DNA of 64,000 bases from Asterias amurensis (Eukaryota > Echinodermata > Asteroidea > Forcipulatida > Asteriidae), in the NCBI RefSeq assembly GCF_032118995.1, contig NC_092651.1:13293285-13357284 (forward strand), written 5' to 3'. The translations under genes and the position numbers were made by a program. Below the pieces are notes generated by a model that ran no database searches, was not told the DNA's origin, and saw only the letters and a program-made list of their open reading frames with translations. Shown in pieces: positions 55,601 to 64,000 of this stretch; the stretch's first letter is position 1; each line of letters opens with the position of its first letter.

Positions 55601-57698
55601 CAGTTCCTTGAGATAGCATCAGAGACCAAAGTGGATTTCTCTGATCCAGCAAAGCAGCTCCTGAAAGGTTACTTCTTGGGGAGCAGGAGGGTGCGCTTAT
55701 CAGGAGTCCACGGCACCCCATTTCCTTCAACAGCTCTTCATACACTGTAAGTTTTCTTGATCCCAGTGTCCTTAGCAATTATTTCAAATTCCAAATAAGT
55801 GTACTATTGGCAAAAGTGCTATAAAGAGAACATCTGGACAAAAACAAACTAATGATTCCCATTTGATTAAAGGAACACGTTGCCTTGGATCGGTCGAGTT
55901 GGTCTTTGAAAAGCGTTTGTTATAAAATGCATATGGGTAGAAAGATGCTGTAAAAGTAGAATACAATGATCCACACAAACATGCCTCGAAATTGCCCGGT
56001 TTTCCTATTACCTCGTCGACTAACACGGTCGGCCATTTATGGGAGTCAAATTTTTGACTCCCATAAATGGCCGACCGTGTTAGTTCGCAAAGTAAAAGGA
56101 AAACCACGCAATTTCGAGGCAAACTTGTGTGGATCGTTGTCTTCTACTTTTAAAACATCTTTCTAACCATATGCAGTTTATAACAAACGGTTACAAACGC
56201 TTTTTTATAGACCAAGTCGTCCGATCCAAGGCAACGTGTTCCTTTAAGAAAAAAAGAAAAAAAAGTCAGTATAGGCTTTATTGTTATTATTATTTAAGCA
56301 TCTGTACTGTACTGTCTCGACCCTCTACCTGTTTCATGGATTTACCTGTAGATGTTTTACCTATAAATATCAGGCTACTACCTAGCAATCATTGCATCAA
56401 AATGACCAATGATGTCAAGGTCAATTAATGTGTGCCGGGTTCACCCATGAACCTCGTCTCACACAAGGCATGTAATTGCCTGTCAACACAGGTGAATCAG
56501 ACCGAGTCCCTGTATGATTATTAACATGGCATTTCTTTTAATTTATTTTACTGACTGAGAGAAATGGTTTGCTTCGCCCACAGGGCTTGCATGTCAAGGG
56601 CACATGCTAAACTCTGCCTGAGAGGCACTGTGCTCAAGGAGGATGCGGCAATTGCAGTGTTTTTATATGAAGAGGCAATTACAGCACGATATGGTTAGTC
56701 CAGGTTTTTCCAAATTAAATGCAAACTTAAGTTTATATCTTTTTGTGATTTTCATACTTAAAGGCACTGGACACCCTTGTTGATTGTCAAAGACCAGTAT
56801 TGTCACTTGGTGTATCCCATCCCAACATATGCATATGTGAACATTTGGACTCGAGTAGTCATTGAAGTTGCAAGACTATAATGAAAGAAAAAAACACCCG
56901 TGTTGAAAAAAATGTGTGGTTTCAGATGCCTAAAATAAGGCTTCAGGCTTGAAAGCTTTTAATATTTGAGTGGGGAATTACCTCTTTCTCAAAAACTGCC
57001 AGTGCCTTTAAACGGCAGATGAAGTTGGAGAATGTTTTCAGGTTTATGAAAGTGTCTAATGAATCAAATATCAATCTCTCAAAATTTAATGTTTTCATTG
57101 ATTACAACAACCAAATGATTTATGATTTAAAATTTAACATCTCAAACTATTACTGATAGGAAAATCTGGAACATTGCCTACTTACAAATTAAAACACCCT
57201 ACTTGAGGGACTTTGTATTGTTTCTTCACAAAATGTGTTCTTTACCATACCACCTGTACAGGTTACTTACACAATAGTAACACCTTTTTTCAAAGGAGAT
57301 ACTGAACAGTGCAGAAATTGATTCTAAAGTTTCACAGTAACCATTTTGTTTGTGTCACTTTTGAATTAACACTTTGTTCGTATCAAGTGTCCTATTTTGA
57401 CATATATTTATATCAACAAAATTCACCGTTGATGAGGTGGACAGTTTTGTTTCAAGGACATAAACTTTTAAAAAGCCTTATCAGATTTCAAAGCTGTTGA
57501 AACCTCTTTGATAAATGTCCAGCTGAGGATAAGATCTTTGTCTAAGAGCAAACAGATCAAAATGGTCCTAATGGCCTTTTTTGAGTTTAACAAAAAAAGT
57601 AAATTTTGTAAATTTTTGTTGTAGGTTTTTCTGTCTTAAACGTTCACCCCAAGGCTAATGTGAGGCACGACAGCACTGCACAATGTATAGGACCAGAG
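37685..57698 (+). CDS. MCMDC2: MCM domain-containing protein 2 (meiotic MCM-like), 3' exon missing
   Basis: Twenty exons, 2016 nt (672 residues): 37685-37834, 38268-38322, 38496-38554, 39249-39352, 40030-40131, 41887-41991, 42484-42551, 43050-43151, 44322-44419, 44919-44936, 45356-45422, 46661-46806, 48178-48352, 49677-49766, 52441-52598, 53261-53295, 54517-54673, 55604-55746, 56584-56693, 57625-57698. All are GT-AG and phase-consistent. Matches to vertebrate MCMDC2: EASLCYLD, LGNIVLHQPQQA, YRCPEAKC with FNCVYC (four zinc-type cysteines 164/169/197/200), RVLGEKQI, YYCVIGIP, IEANN, SPPGTYHRLKLCMLLSL, AGSVLLARQGVCLLGDL (417-433), SRAHAKLCLR. There is no Walker A loop, and Walker B is degenerate (CLLGDL), as in vertebrates. 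The family acts in meiotic recombination. It is probably about 30 codons short of complete. An 18-nt exon (44919-44936) and a tandem acceptor (53261/53264) are notable. Confidence 0.93.
38967..39090. mobile_element. Half-copy of the GCCCAATTTCATAAAGCT MITE
   Basis: GGGCCCAATTTCATAAAGCT and, inverted near 39065, AGCTTTCATAAAT; related to the outer element at 10214-10583. It lies in MCMDC2 intron 3. Confidence 0.4.
39588..39960. mobile_element. TTAA-flanked MITE, AGGCAGTGG family, in MCMDC2 intron 4
   Basis: TTAA at 39588-39591 and 39957-39960. Ends are AGGCAGTTGGACACTATTGG and, inverted, AAGACACTGGACACTATTGG. The interior is the most complete copy in the window (GAGAAACGGCTCCCTCTGAA, CAACTTCGACGACCGTTTGA). 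Confidence 0.88.
40584..41545. mobile_element. ~960-bp non-autonomous DNA element, copy 1 (MCMDC2 intron 5)
   Basis: A 110-bp palindromic head (GGATAATGCCCAAGG..CGAGGGCATTATGC) precedes a body bounded by about 65-bp inverted repeats: TTAACCCACACCTGTGACGT..CGCTCCATTATTTCGCACGA at 40697 and its inverse ending 41545. Each repeat contains a perfect TGACGTCA. No transposase frame. Nearly identical to 49783-51184. Confidence 0.88.
43241..44180. repeat. Tandem duplication, two ~501-bp units, MCMDC2 intron 8
   Basis: GTGCTGCCTAAAAATG, ATCCTCCATTGATTAAAAC, AAAGAAAGCCCCAAGCA, TGTATGTGTGGGTGGATGGG, GCAGTGCATACTGCACTGTG and TTCATCCATAAACACTTCAT recur in order (units from 43241 and 43742). The second copy differs by small changes. 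Both copies are non-coding. Confidence 0.92.
48445..48461. repeat. (AG)n microsatellite
   Basis: GAGAGAGAGAGAGAGAG in MCMDC2 intron 13. Confidence 0.85.
48508..48631. mobile_element. 124-bp MITE with CACAAAGAGTTA ends
   Basis: GTGGGATGGATCTTACAAAGAGTTAAGAC on the left; the right end, inverted, reads GGGGTCGATTTCACAAAGAGTTAGGA. The inner ACTAGTC words are also inverted. It folds into a single hairpin. Confidence 0.7.
48695..48790 (+). mobile_element. SINE 3' segment with (ATT)n tail
   Basis: TCTGCGCCTTGAACACCCAG, CAGGGTGGATATGTGCGCAT, TACAAGTCTTATTATTATTA; inverted partner at 18715-18790. Confidence 0.62.
49783..51184. mobile_element. Same ~1-kb element, copy 2, with a nested insertion (MCMDC2 intron 14)
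   Basis: Collinear with 40584-41545, with few substitutions, several small indels (for example extra bases near 50410-50445) and a 371-bp insertion at 50635-51009. Both ~65-bp inverted repeats and their TGACGTCA sites are intact. Confidence 0.9.
50639..51005. mobile_element. Nested 367-bp TTAA (piggyBac-like) MITE
   Basis: Flanked by TTAA at 50635-50638 and 51006-51009; the empty site in copy 1 reads CTCTATTAACCTGTG. Ends are AGCCATTATACACTTTCGG and, inverted, AGCCATTGGACCCTTTCGG. The interior is unlike the AGGCAGTGG family, apart from weakly similar 'caaatctgtggaaacttaggctcaatcgg'-type words. Confidence 0.92.
55867..56247. mobile_element. Foldback TTAA MITE, AGGAACACGTTGCC family, copy 2 (MCMDC2 intron 18)
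   Basis: TTAA at 55867-55870 and 56244-56247. Ends AGGAACACGTTGCCTTGGAT are exact inverted repeats. The centre near 56052 is GGCCATTTATGGGAGTCAAA followed by its inverse. It is a nearly perfect hairpin and better preserved than the copy at 33664-34101. Confidence 0.92.
56758..57011. mobile_element. TTAA-flanked MITE, AGGCACTGG family, MCMDC2 intron 19
   Basis: TTAA at 56758-56761 and 57008-57011. Left end AGGCACTGGACACCCTTGTT; right end, inverted, AGGCACTGGCAGTTTTTGAG. The right part looks truncated or rearranged (GAAAGAGGTAATT.. runs straight into the terminus). Confidence 0.78.
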
Positions 57699-60600
57699 GT
57701 AAGCTTTTCAATTATAGCTCATTTTCAGCTGTTCTTAACCTGGTTCTCAAGAATTTCTCTCTTTTGTACCTTTTGTTTTCCCTTTGACACTGTGTCCTTT
57801 GGAACTGTTGCACAAATAACAAAATGTGCAACTCAATATTATGCTGCCGCAGGGACCAAGTGTTACAAACATTTTATCAGTTCAGCGGATGAACAGTCTA
57901 AGTTGCTATTTTGTAAAAACTGTAATTTTTCAGGAGTAAAATTCCTTTGACATCTCGCACTTCGAGTAAAGAACCACAAAGGTAGATATCTTCAGGCAAA
58001 AGCACTTTGACGCAATTGCCATTCTCTACTTGAGGCGCGCACAAAAAAAGATTCAACCTTAAAGGCTGTAACTCTCTCTTTACAGCTTGTGTCTAACCCA
58101 TCTTATATCTTCCTCTACTGTCAAACAAGAACATGCTTCAGTCAATCCAATGCGGCAATATACACACACACTCCACAATCTCTTGCCTTTTGAAATGAAA
58201 CTAAAATGGGCCGGTGGTTTGAATATCCGTCGTGCCACAAGGTTTAATTCTAAATGTCAGTCAGCTCTCAGCTTCATCGCTCGTTTTTCTCGAATCAGTC
58301 GCATCATCCCCATTGATTTATGTACCAATCCCCGGTACATTCTGACTTGTGTATCGAGTAATGCAGTTCCCTTATGAGGAATCTCTTCCCACATGAGAGA
58401 TGGAAAAATTGAAATAATTTAGATTTACTGTGTTCCCCTTCGGGTATAGGAGCGCTCAACCTTGTTTGACTCCAAGCATTGATAGTGTCGATAATTTCAA
58501 CCGACCACAATACAAAGCTTGTTTAGATGTTAACAAATACAGTTGTTTTGTGTTATTTTAAAATGAGCTAATACAGAACAGTTAATGATTACAGAACAAT
58601 TAAACCAAAATGAGTATATTGACAGGTTTAGGTGTACCACAATACATGTAACATTGAATTTCTTTAATTGAAGTATTTCTATGGAAATACGGTAGAAATT
58701 CAACCAGCAGTAAATGATTCAACCATGGAGGGAAGGTTCAATTTGAGAACTGAACTTTAAAACAATTTTTCTTCAGCTTCACATGTAGAAAACCTGTAAA
58801 TTTTTGTCAAAAATAACGGAAAAAATTACTTTAAAAACTCTGTATTCTCTCTTATCCATTCCAAACCTTTGTCAGTCGTTTACCGAAAATCATTTAATTG
58901 TTACAGTGCGCGGGCGTTTTTACACGATATCTCGGTTAACATAAAATAATAACAACCACTCCATGGCCCACCTGCCTTCGTATCCTTCTGAGCGTCTTCT
59001 CCCGTGATTTCCCCTGAGGCAAATCTGATTGTTTTTCTATAAGACTCTGGCAGTTAGACTGTGTTGTTATTCCCAAGTTACAACAGCATTTTGTATGTGA
59101 TTTGTCACGCAGAATGATACCTACATGAGGGGTTTTATGGCTCAACTGTCACGTTTCTGTGGCTCACACGTGCCTGATTTGGATTTCTACCAGTCAGAGG
59201 ATTAATTACTCGTCAATTAGGCTGGGAGTCCTTAATGGATGTCTTTGACTTTCAATCTATTTTATTACTACGTCTTGGCCTAGTACTGTGCCAGTACATA
59301 CATTCTTAAGTGATTGTGATGAACCTGTCAGTCGTGCATGCAAAAGTGGCATTTAGGATCCCTTAATTGCTCTTTACAAGATCTAGTCTTCTTTAAAGAA
59401 ACTTATCCAATTCAAATCAATGTCAATGTCATTTTCTGGCTCTTTGAAAGTGCAGTTTGTTCCCAAATATTATTTCATTAACATTTATCATTTTGTTGTA
59501 TGTTTTTATTTTCTTATTTGTTTTGGTGTTTGTGTGTGTCAAAATAGTTACATGTATATTCAGCAATGATTTAGTTTAAAATAACATATTCAAATTTTAG
59601 GGAATTTAATTGGGAGCAAAACTGCTATAAATAATAAATTTATTTATTGTAATTGCTCAATATTTTGAAATTATTTGAACTAAACATTCCAGAAAAAGAA
59701 ATATGATTCAAAATTATCTTGGCGATTGTGTTTTGATTATTATTTTTTTTTTTTTTCTTTTCAAGTCCTTTTTGTCATTATTTCTGTAATTGAATGCACA
59801 GTATTTTAAGATTATTTATATTAAACTTTCAAAAAGAAGAAACATATTGCCAAATTACCTATGCGTTTATGTTTTGATTTTTGTTTTCCTTTGGGTTGTA
59901 TTGTTTGTCAAGTCTTTTATGTGATTATTTTGGTCATTTCGTGTTCACATCCTTTTCGATCATCAGTTTTACCGCAGCTTGTGACTGCTTATTGCCGTCG
60001 TATGTTCGGAATCAGTCTCTATATCAGGTTATGTTCAGATAACCAAATATCATTCGTATGCATTTCTCACGTGTTTCGAATACACACAGCTCGCAAATAT
60101 TGCAAGCTGAGTAAATTCTAACAAAGGCATTGATAGGCATCTTAGTCATATTCCTTAATTCTACAATGATGAATGTCGGGCGTGGAGCGAAAGGAAAGGG
60201 GAAAATCGAAGCAGAGTAATGACAACCTGGAGACAGAGACACTTCTAGCAGTTTCATTTGTTGACTTTTGGTCAAACGTGCCCTTGCTTGTTTGTGCTGA
60301 GTGGCTGGTAAATTACTTTTACCAATGAACAGTCTCGCCTCAAACATTGATGTGCGTACGTGGTACATGATACCTATATCTATTAAGAATAATATTAGTA
60401 AATTAAATGGTACCCGTTATTACCAGCAACCGCGATCAATAAGATTTCTAGGATGTCCCAAATGACGTTATAAAAAGACAAAAAACGCCCATCAGATAAG
60501 AGACTTGTGTCATATTGTACCACATCCCTCTGCTCTCAACTAACATAAACAATACGTGATTTGCATATTTTGATGCAGGTCGACGCCTGATGTTTGTCAT

Positions 60601-63600
60601 ATTGGTTGATTTTAAAAAGATATGGCAAATTTTAAAGAAATAATGTGGACTTATTTCACATAGATAATTCAAGTACCCATTAAAAAGGACATGTACTGTC
60701 GCTGGACAGAAATATGACACCAGCACTTCTTAATGGCCCAAACTTTGTCATCAAATGAAATTCAACAGCCTAAGAAGTATGCTTTACATGACAAATTCGT
60801 TTTCATTACACCTTTAGGTGTACTTTACACCTGTTCCAACAAGTTAAAAGGGTCCTTCAACATCATTTTGAGGCGTAAAGTTGATGTGGGACAAATTAAG
60901 TGCCGTGTCTTGCAGGGTGGAGCACATTACGTGCCGAATATTCATTTCATTGGTGAAAAAGGGAAAGTACATCGTGAATTTTGGAAGAGAACAAGACACA
61001 ATATCTTTATAGTTTATAATAGGCAGACATCCTATGTGAAAAAAATAATTGGTAGGGAGGGCGGCAGGTTAAAAGTGTAATGAAGTTTTGTTTTAACAGT
61101 TACCAATCATGTACCTTCCTTGTGATAGTCAAGAAAGTAGGCCTACGATACGCATTGTAACACATGCTTCCTTGGGTGCTTCAAAATATGTGTTTTTGTG
61201 AAGGTGTTTTGACTTTGGTACTGACTATCCTTGATCAAGGCTTTCTATCTTTATGTGTCTCTGCATTCACGTCCATTCATTTTGTACTGGAGCCATTTTT
61301 GATAATATACTTTTCTTGTACACAAAAGTGTAAACTGCGCTATGTACCGAACCTTTATAAATTCATAATCAGAACTCATACCAAGTTATCCAACCGGTGG
61401 TCGATCTACGCCACCTCTTCGCCCTGTTTGATTCAGGCTCAACTAATTTCCGTGTCATGGTTTTGGCATTACTCGCTTGACACAATTCTGGTCATTGGTT
61501 GGTAGTGTTTAACTTCCATTCCCATTCAATAACTCGGTTTGCAATTTCCCTTGCGGCTTTTGGCGCTTACTTATTTCTATACACATATGCAAACTAGAAA
61601 TCAGTCGGGAAAACGATTTTTTTTTCTTGAACGGGTCGATCGAGATTTTGAATTTAAAAAGGGGTCAGCCTAATCCACACGTCCTACAGTCAGCTCCGTC
61701 TGTTATAGTTCCCACTCTCTCTTTTCTGCGCATACGTCTTAAATGCCAGGGCTTTACAATGATCCCTGTCTAAGATAAACAGTTTCAAATGACAGCAAAA
61801 ATCCGTTATTTCCAAGTAATTGTCTATTTGAAGAGCAAGTTTGGAGGGAAATTTGCATACGAGCTGCTCATATACCATACAAGAAAACATTGTACTATTT
61901 GCAGGTTCACCTGTCTTAAAATTGTCTTGCGTCAACATGTCCGCAAGGGAGCTCTGCAAATAAAGCAGAATACAGTTGCTTCTTTCTCATTGGTTTGATA
62001 AAAGCAGAGGAAGAAACAAACAAAAATACTCGAAGGTACAATCATCGGCACTTCCCATTCCACTATCATCTGTATCTCAAGTGAGTATGCTGGATCGTTA
62101 CCATCAACTGACAAAGATCTATAACATACAAGGGTTCAGCAAAAACCATCAGTGGAGAGTGATGTGGGAATATACGTGTCCCGATAACATCAGTGACGAT
62201 CAGTGCTCGCCCTCGGTCCAGGAATTGACTTGTCCTTTGGTGATACGAAATCGGTATCTTGTAAAGTTCATGTGTCATAAGGTTATCCTTAAGTGCGGCT
62301 TAAAATACACATGTTCGTGATAAAAGGCTACAATTTTACCGGTTTATGTTAATTATGAAGACTTTGTTTTTCATTCGCACGAATTTGGGATAACAAACTA
62401 GAAAGTGATACCAGGCGTAAAATCACGCAACGATTAGAATCTGTCACTCCAATTAAAAAGGCTCACACGGTCAATGTACTAGAAGTTGTGTTACAAAGAA
62501 CAAGTTCGATGAAAACTGATTGCAATAAGATATTAAAAGAATATTATCGCTGTAATATAGGGGCTTAAGCAGACATTTTCTTCAATAGCATAACCGCGAG
62601 ATTAAAAAAAAATTTTAAAGGGACGTTGCGTTTGGTAATCTTCAAATTAATGGCAATAAAGTTGCTTATAGAAGCTCATCAACAGCTTTCGATAGTGTTT
62701 AGTGCTAACGAACTAATGTGATTATGTAAACACATATCAGTTTGTATGCCCCAAAATTGAATCTGAGAAGCTTTTTTGACCGCGATAACGCTTCTATACT
62801 TTGTTGTTATAATAGGACTTAGCCGTTTTATGTGGACACGTCCTCCCCGTTTCTCGCGTGGCTATACTGCGATGAATTAATACCCACGAGGATGGCCTTG
62901 GGGTGCTAAATTGCTCACGTGTAAAAAGGGGCTTTAGCAAACACTGTTATGCCAGTCCTCATGTTTGTTTGTTTAATTGCTTTTCATGCAAAAGGAGAAT
63001 GTTTTTGCTGGAGTGGAGATGCATGTAAAAGGTGGCCATTTCAGTTTCTTTCGATAAGCTATAATAAAAATGACTACTCAAACTATCACAGTCGTAAACA
63101 CAGTTTGCTTAAAAAACATTTAATAAATATTGTGTACGTTTAAAAAAAAATCTCAAAAACGTCGTATTAAGAATCTGTGATAGAATAGGCAAGCAATTTT
63201 CACTAACTTCAGCAGAGTATTCTTCACTGAAAATGGTTATACAGATAAATAATTTAATTGCTTGCACTTTGGGATAAACTTAAACAGTTTCATTATGTTC
63301 TGTTTGCGGTCATGCCATCGGCTTGTTTGAATCGTGCAACAATTAGGTTTCTTGAAGTCAATTACTTTGTTGTGATCTTTGGGCTTTTAAAGAGACTTTT
63401 ACAATAGAGAAAACACCTTTAAAACATCTTCAATTAAAAGGACATTTTCATATACTGCATTTGCTCTGGCACAGAAGCGGTGTCCCGTGGGAGCACTTCC
63501 AATAGCCGGAAATTTGATGTGAGATTAAGTCTCATACTTGTCATGATACAAGTATCATTTTTTTCTTTTTATTAGTTCTAGTGTGCTTTCCTTTGGCCCG

Positions 63601-64000
63601 TGTTATTTTTCCTCCCAGTAGCAGTCAATTGATTTAGGCCTACCTGTGTTTCACAAAACGTGCCCAAAGTTAGAAATGGCACGTCTAAGCACTTACCGTA
63701 CTTGTCCTGTTCTTACCTTTGTCCCCTCGAGATGGATTTAAAGAAGCACATTGATTTTCCGGTGAAAGCGAATCATCGTTATGGAAAACACATTGGTTTA
63801 CTAAATTGTTAATTCTTCATTTGACCAGTTGCGGTTCAGGATATTTTCCTACAATTTTTCAATGGAATAGAGTACAAGCGAAAGGTTCAGTAATTGGATG
63901 TGAGAAGTTACACTTTTTATAACGTGCGTATAATACTAGCCTCTAAGTTTAGGCAAAAGATTCAGCATCTTGTAAAACTGATACTAAAATAAGAGAGATA
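57699..64000. other. 6.3 kb beyond the last recognised MCMDC2 exon; no supported gene
   Basis: It should contain either the last MCMDC2 intron or its 3' end. One strong acceptor (a pyrimidine run then TTTACAG, ending 58085) opens a phase-0 frame of 35 codons to TGA at 58191-58193, but its translation does not resemble the vertebrate C-terminus. A 115-codon ATG frame at 60733-61080 and a 114-codon frame at 61976-62320 match nothing I know and are of a length expected by chance here. No repeats of the window's main families are seen. Confidence 0.5.

Noticed and set aside
58087..58377. Longer frame (about 96 codons) after the acceptor at 58085 as the MCMDC2 end
   Set aside because: It needs an incoming phase that exon 20 (phase 0 at 57698) does not provide, and its sequence does not resemble the family C-terminus.
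61976..62320. 114-codon frame with several cysteines
   Set aside because: It starts at a non-standard or internal position, has no signal peptide and no family resemblance; the opposite strand is open as well.

Overview
The window is nuclear DNA from a marine invertebrate deuterostome, most likely a sea star (asteroid echinoderm). It is AT-rich, its genes have many short exons with GT-AG introns, and its introns and spacers are full of tRNA-derived SINEs and small TTAA-flanked foldback elements. The species call rests on my memory of the repeat family that begins AGGCAGTGGACACTATTGG, which I associate with sea stars. Phylum is fairly safe, genus is not. There are no prokaryotic or viral genes, rRNA genes or CRISPR arrays, and no intact autonomous transposon.

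Five protein-coding genes can be rebuilt exon by exon. Four are complete and keep an open frame across every junction. (1) 1813-6341, minus: a 255-residue single-pass protein of the cation-dependent mannose-6-phosphate receptor / ATG27-like group, 7 exons, one intron with a GC donor. (2) 9267-14879, minus: TMEM185, 350 residues, 7 exons. (3) 21583-23762, plus: VMA21, the V-ATPase assembly factor, 98 residues, 3 exons. (4) 27169-32445, minus: AMDHD2, N-acetylglucosamine-6-phosphate deacetylase, 414 residues, 8 coding exons plus a probable upstream non-coding exon. (5) 37685-57698, plus: MCMDC2, the meiotic MCM-like protein, 20 exons and 672 residues seen; the short last exon was not found with confidence.

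TMEM185 and VMA21 are divergently arranged about 6.7 kb apart. VMA21 and AMDHD2 converge. AMDHD2 and MCMDC2 are divergent about 3.3 kb apart. The genes do not form one pathway. Three of the five serve the endomembrane or salvage systems (sorting receptor-like protein, V-ATPase assembly, amino-sugar salvage).

The rest is largely repeats: a 31-bp minisatellite of about 33 units (15.3-16.3 kb) beside the TMEM185 start; a palindromic minisatellite (32.8-33.2 kb); three tandem segmental duplications (35.4, 35.9-37.4 and 43.2-44.2 kb); a poly-T / poly-G / TTAGGG tract in an AMDHD2 intron; at least four families of short elements bounded by TTAA; and two near-identical ~1 kb elements 9 kb apart in MCMDC2 introns, one carrying a nested TTAA insertion whose empty site is preserved in the other. 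The last 6.3 kb (57.7-64 kb) holds no gene I can support.
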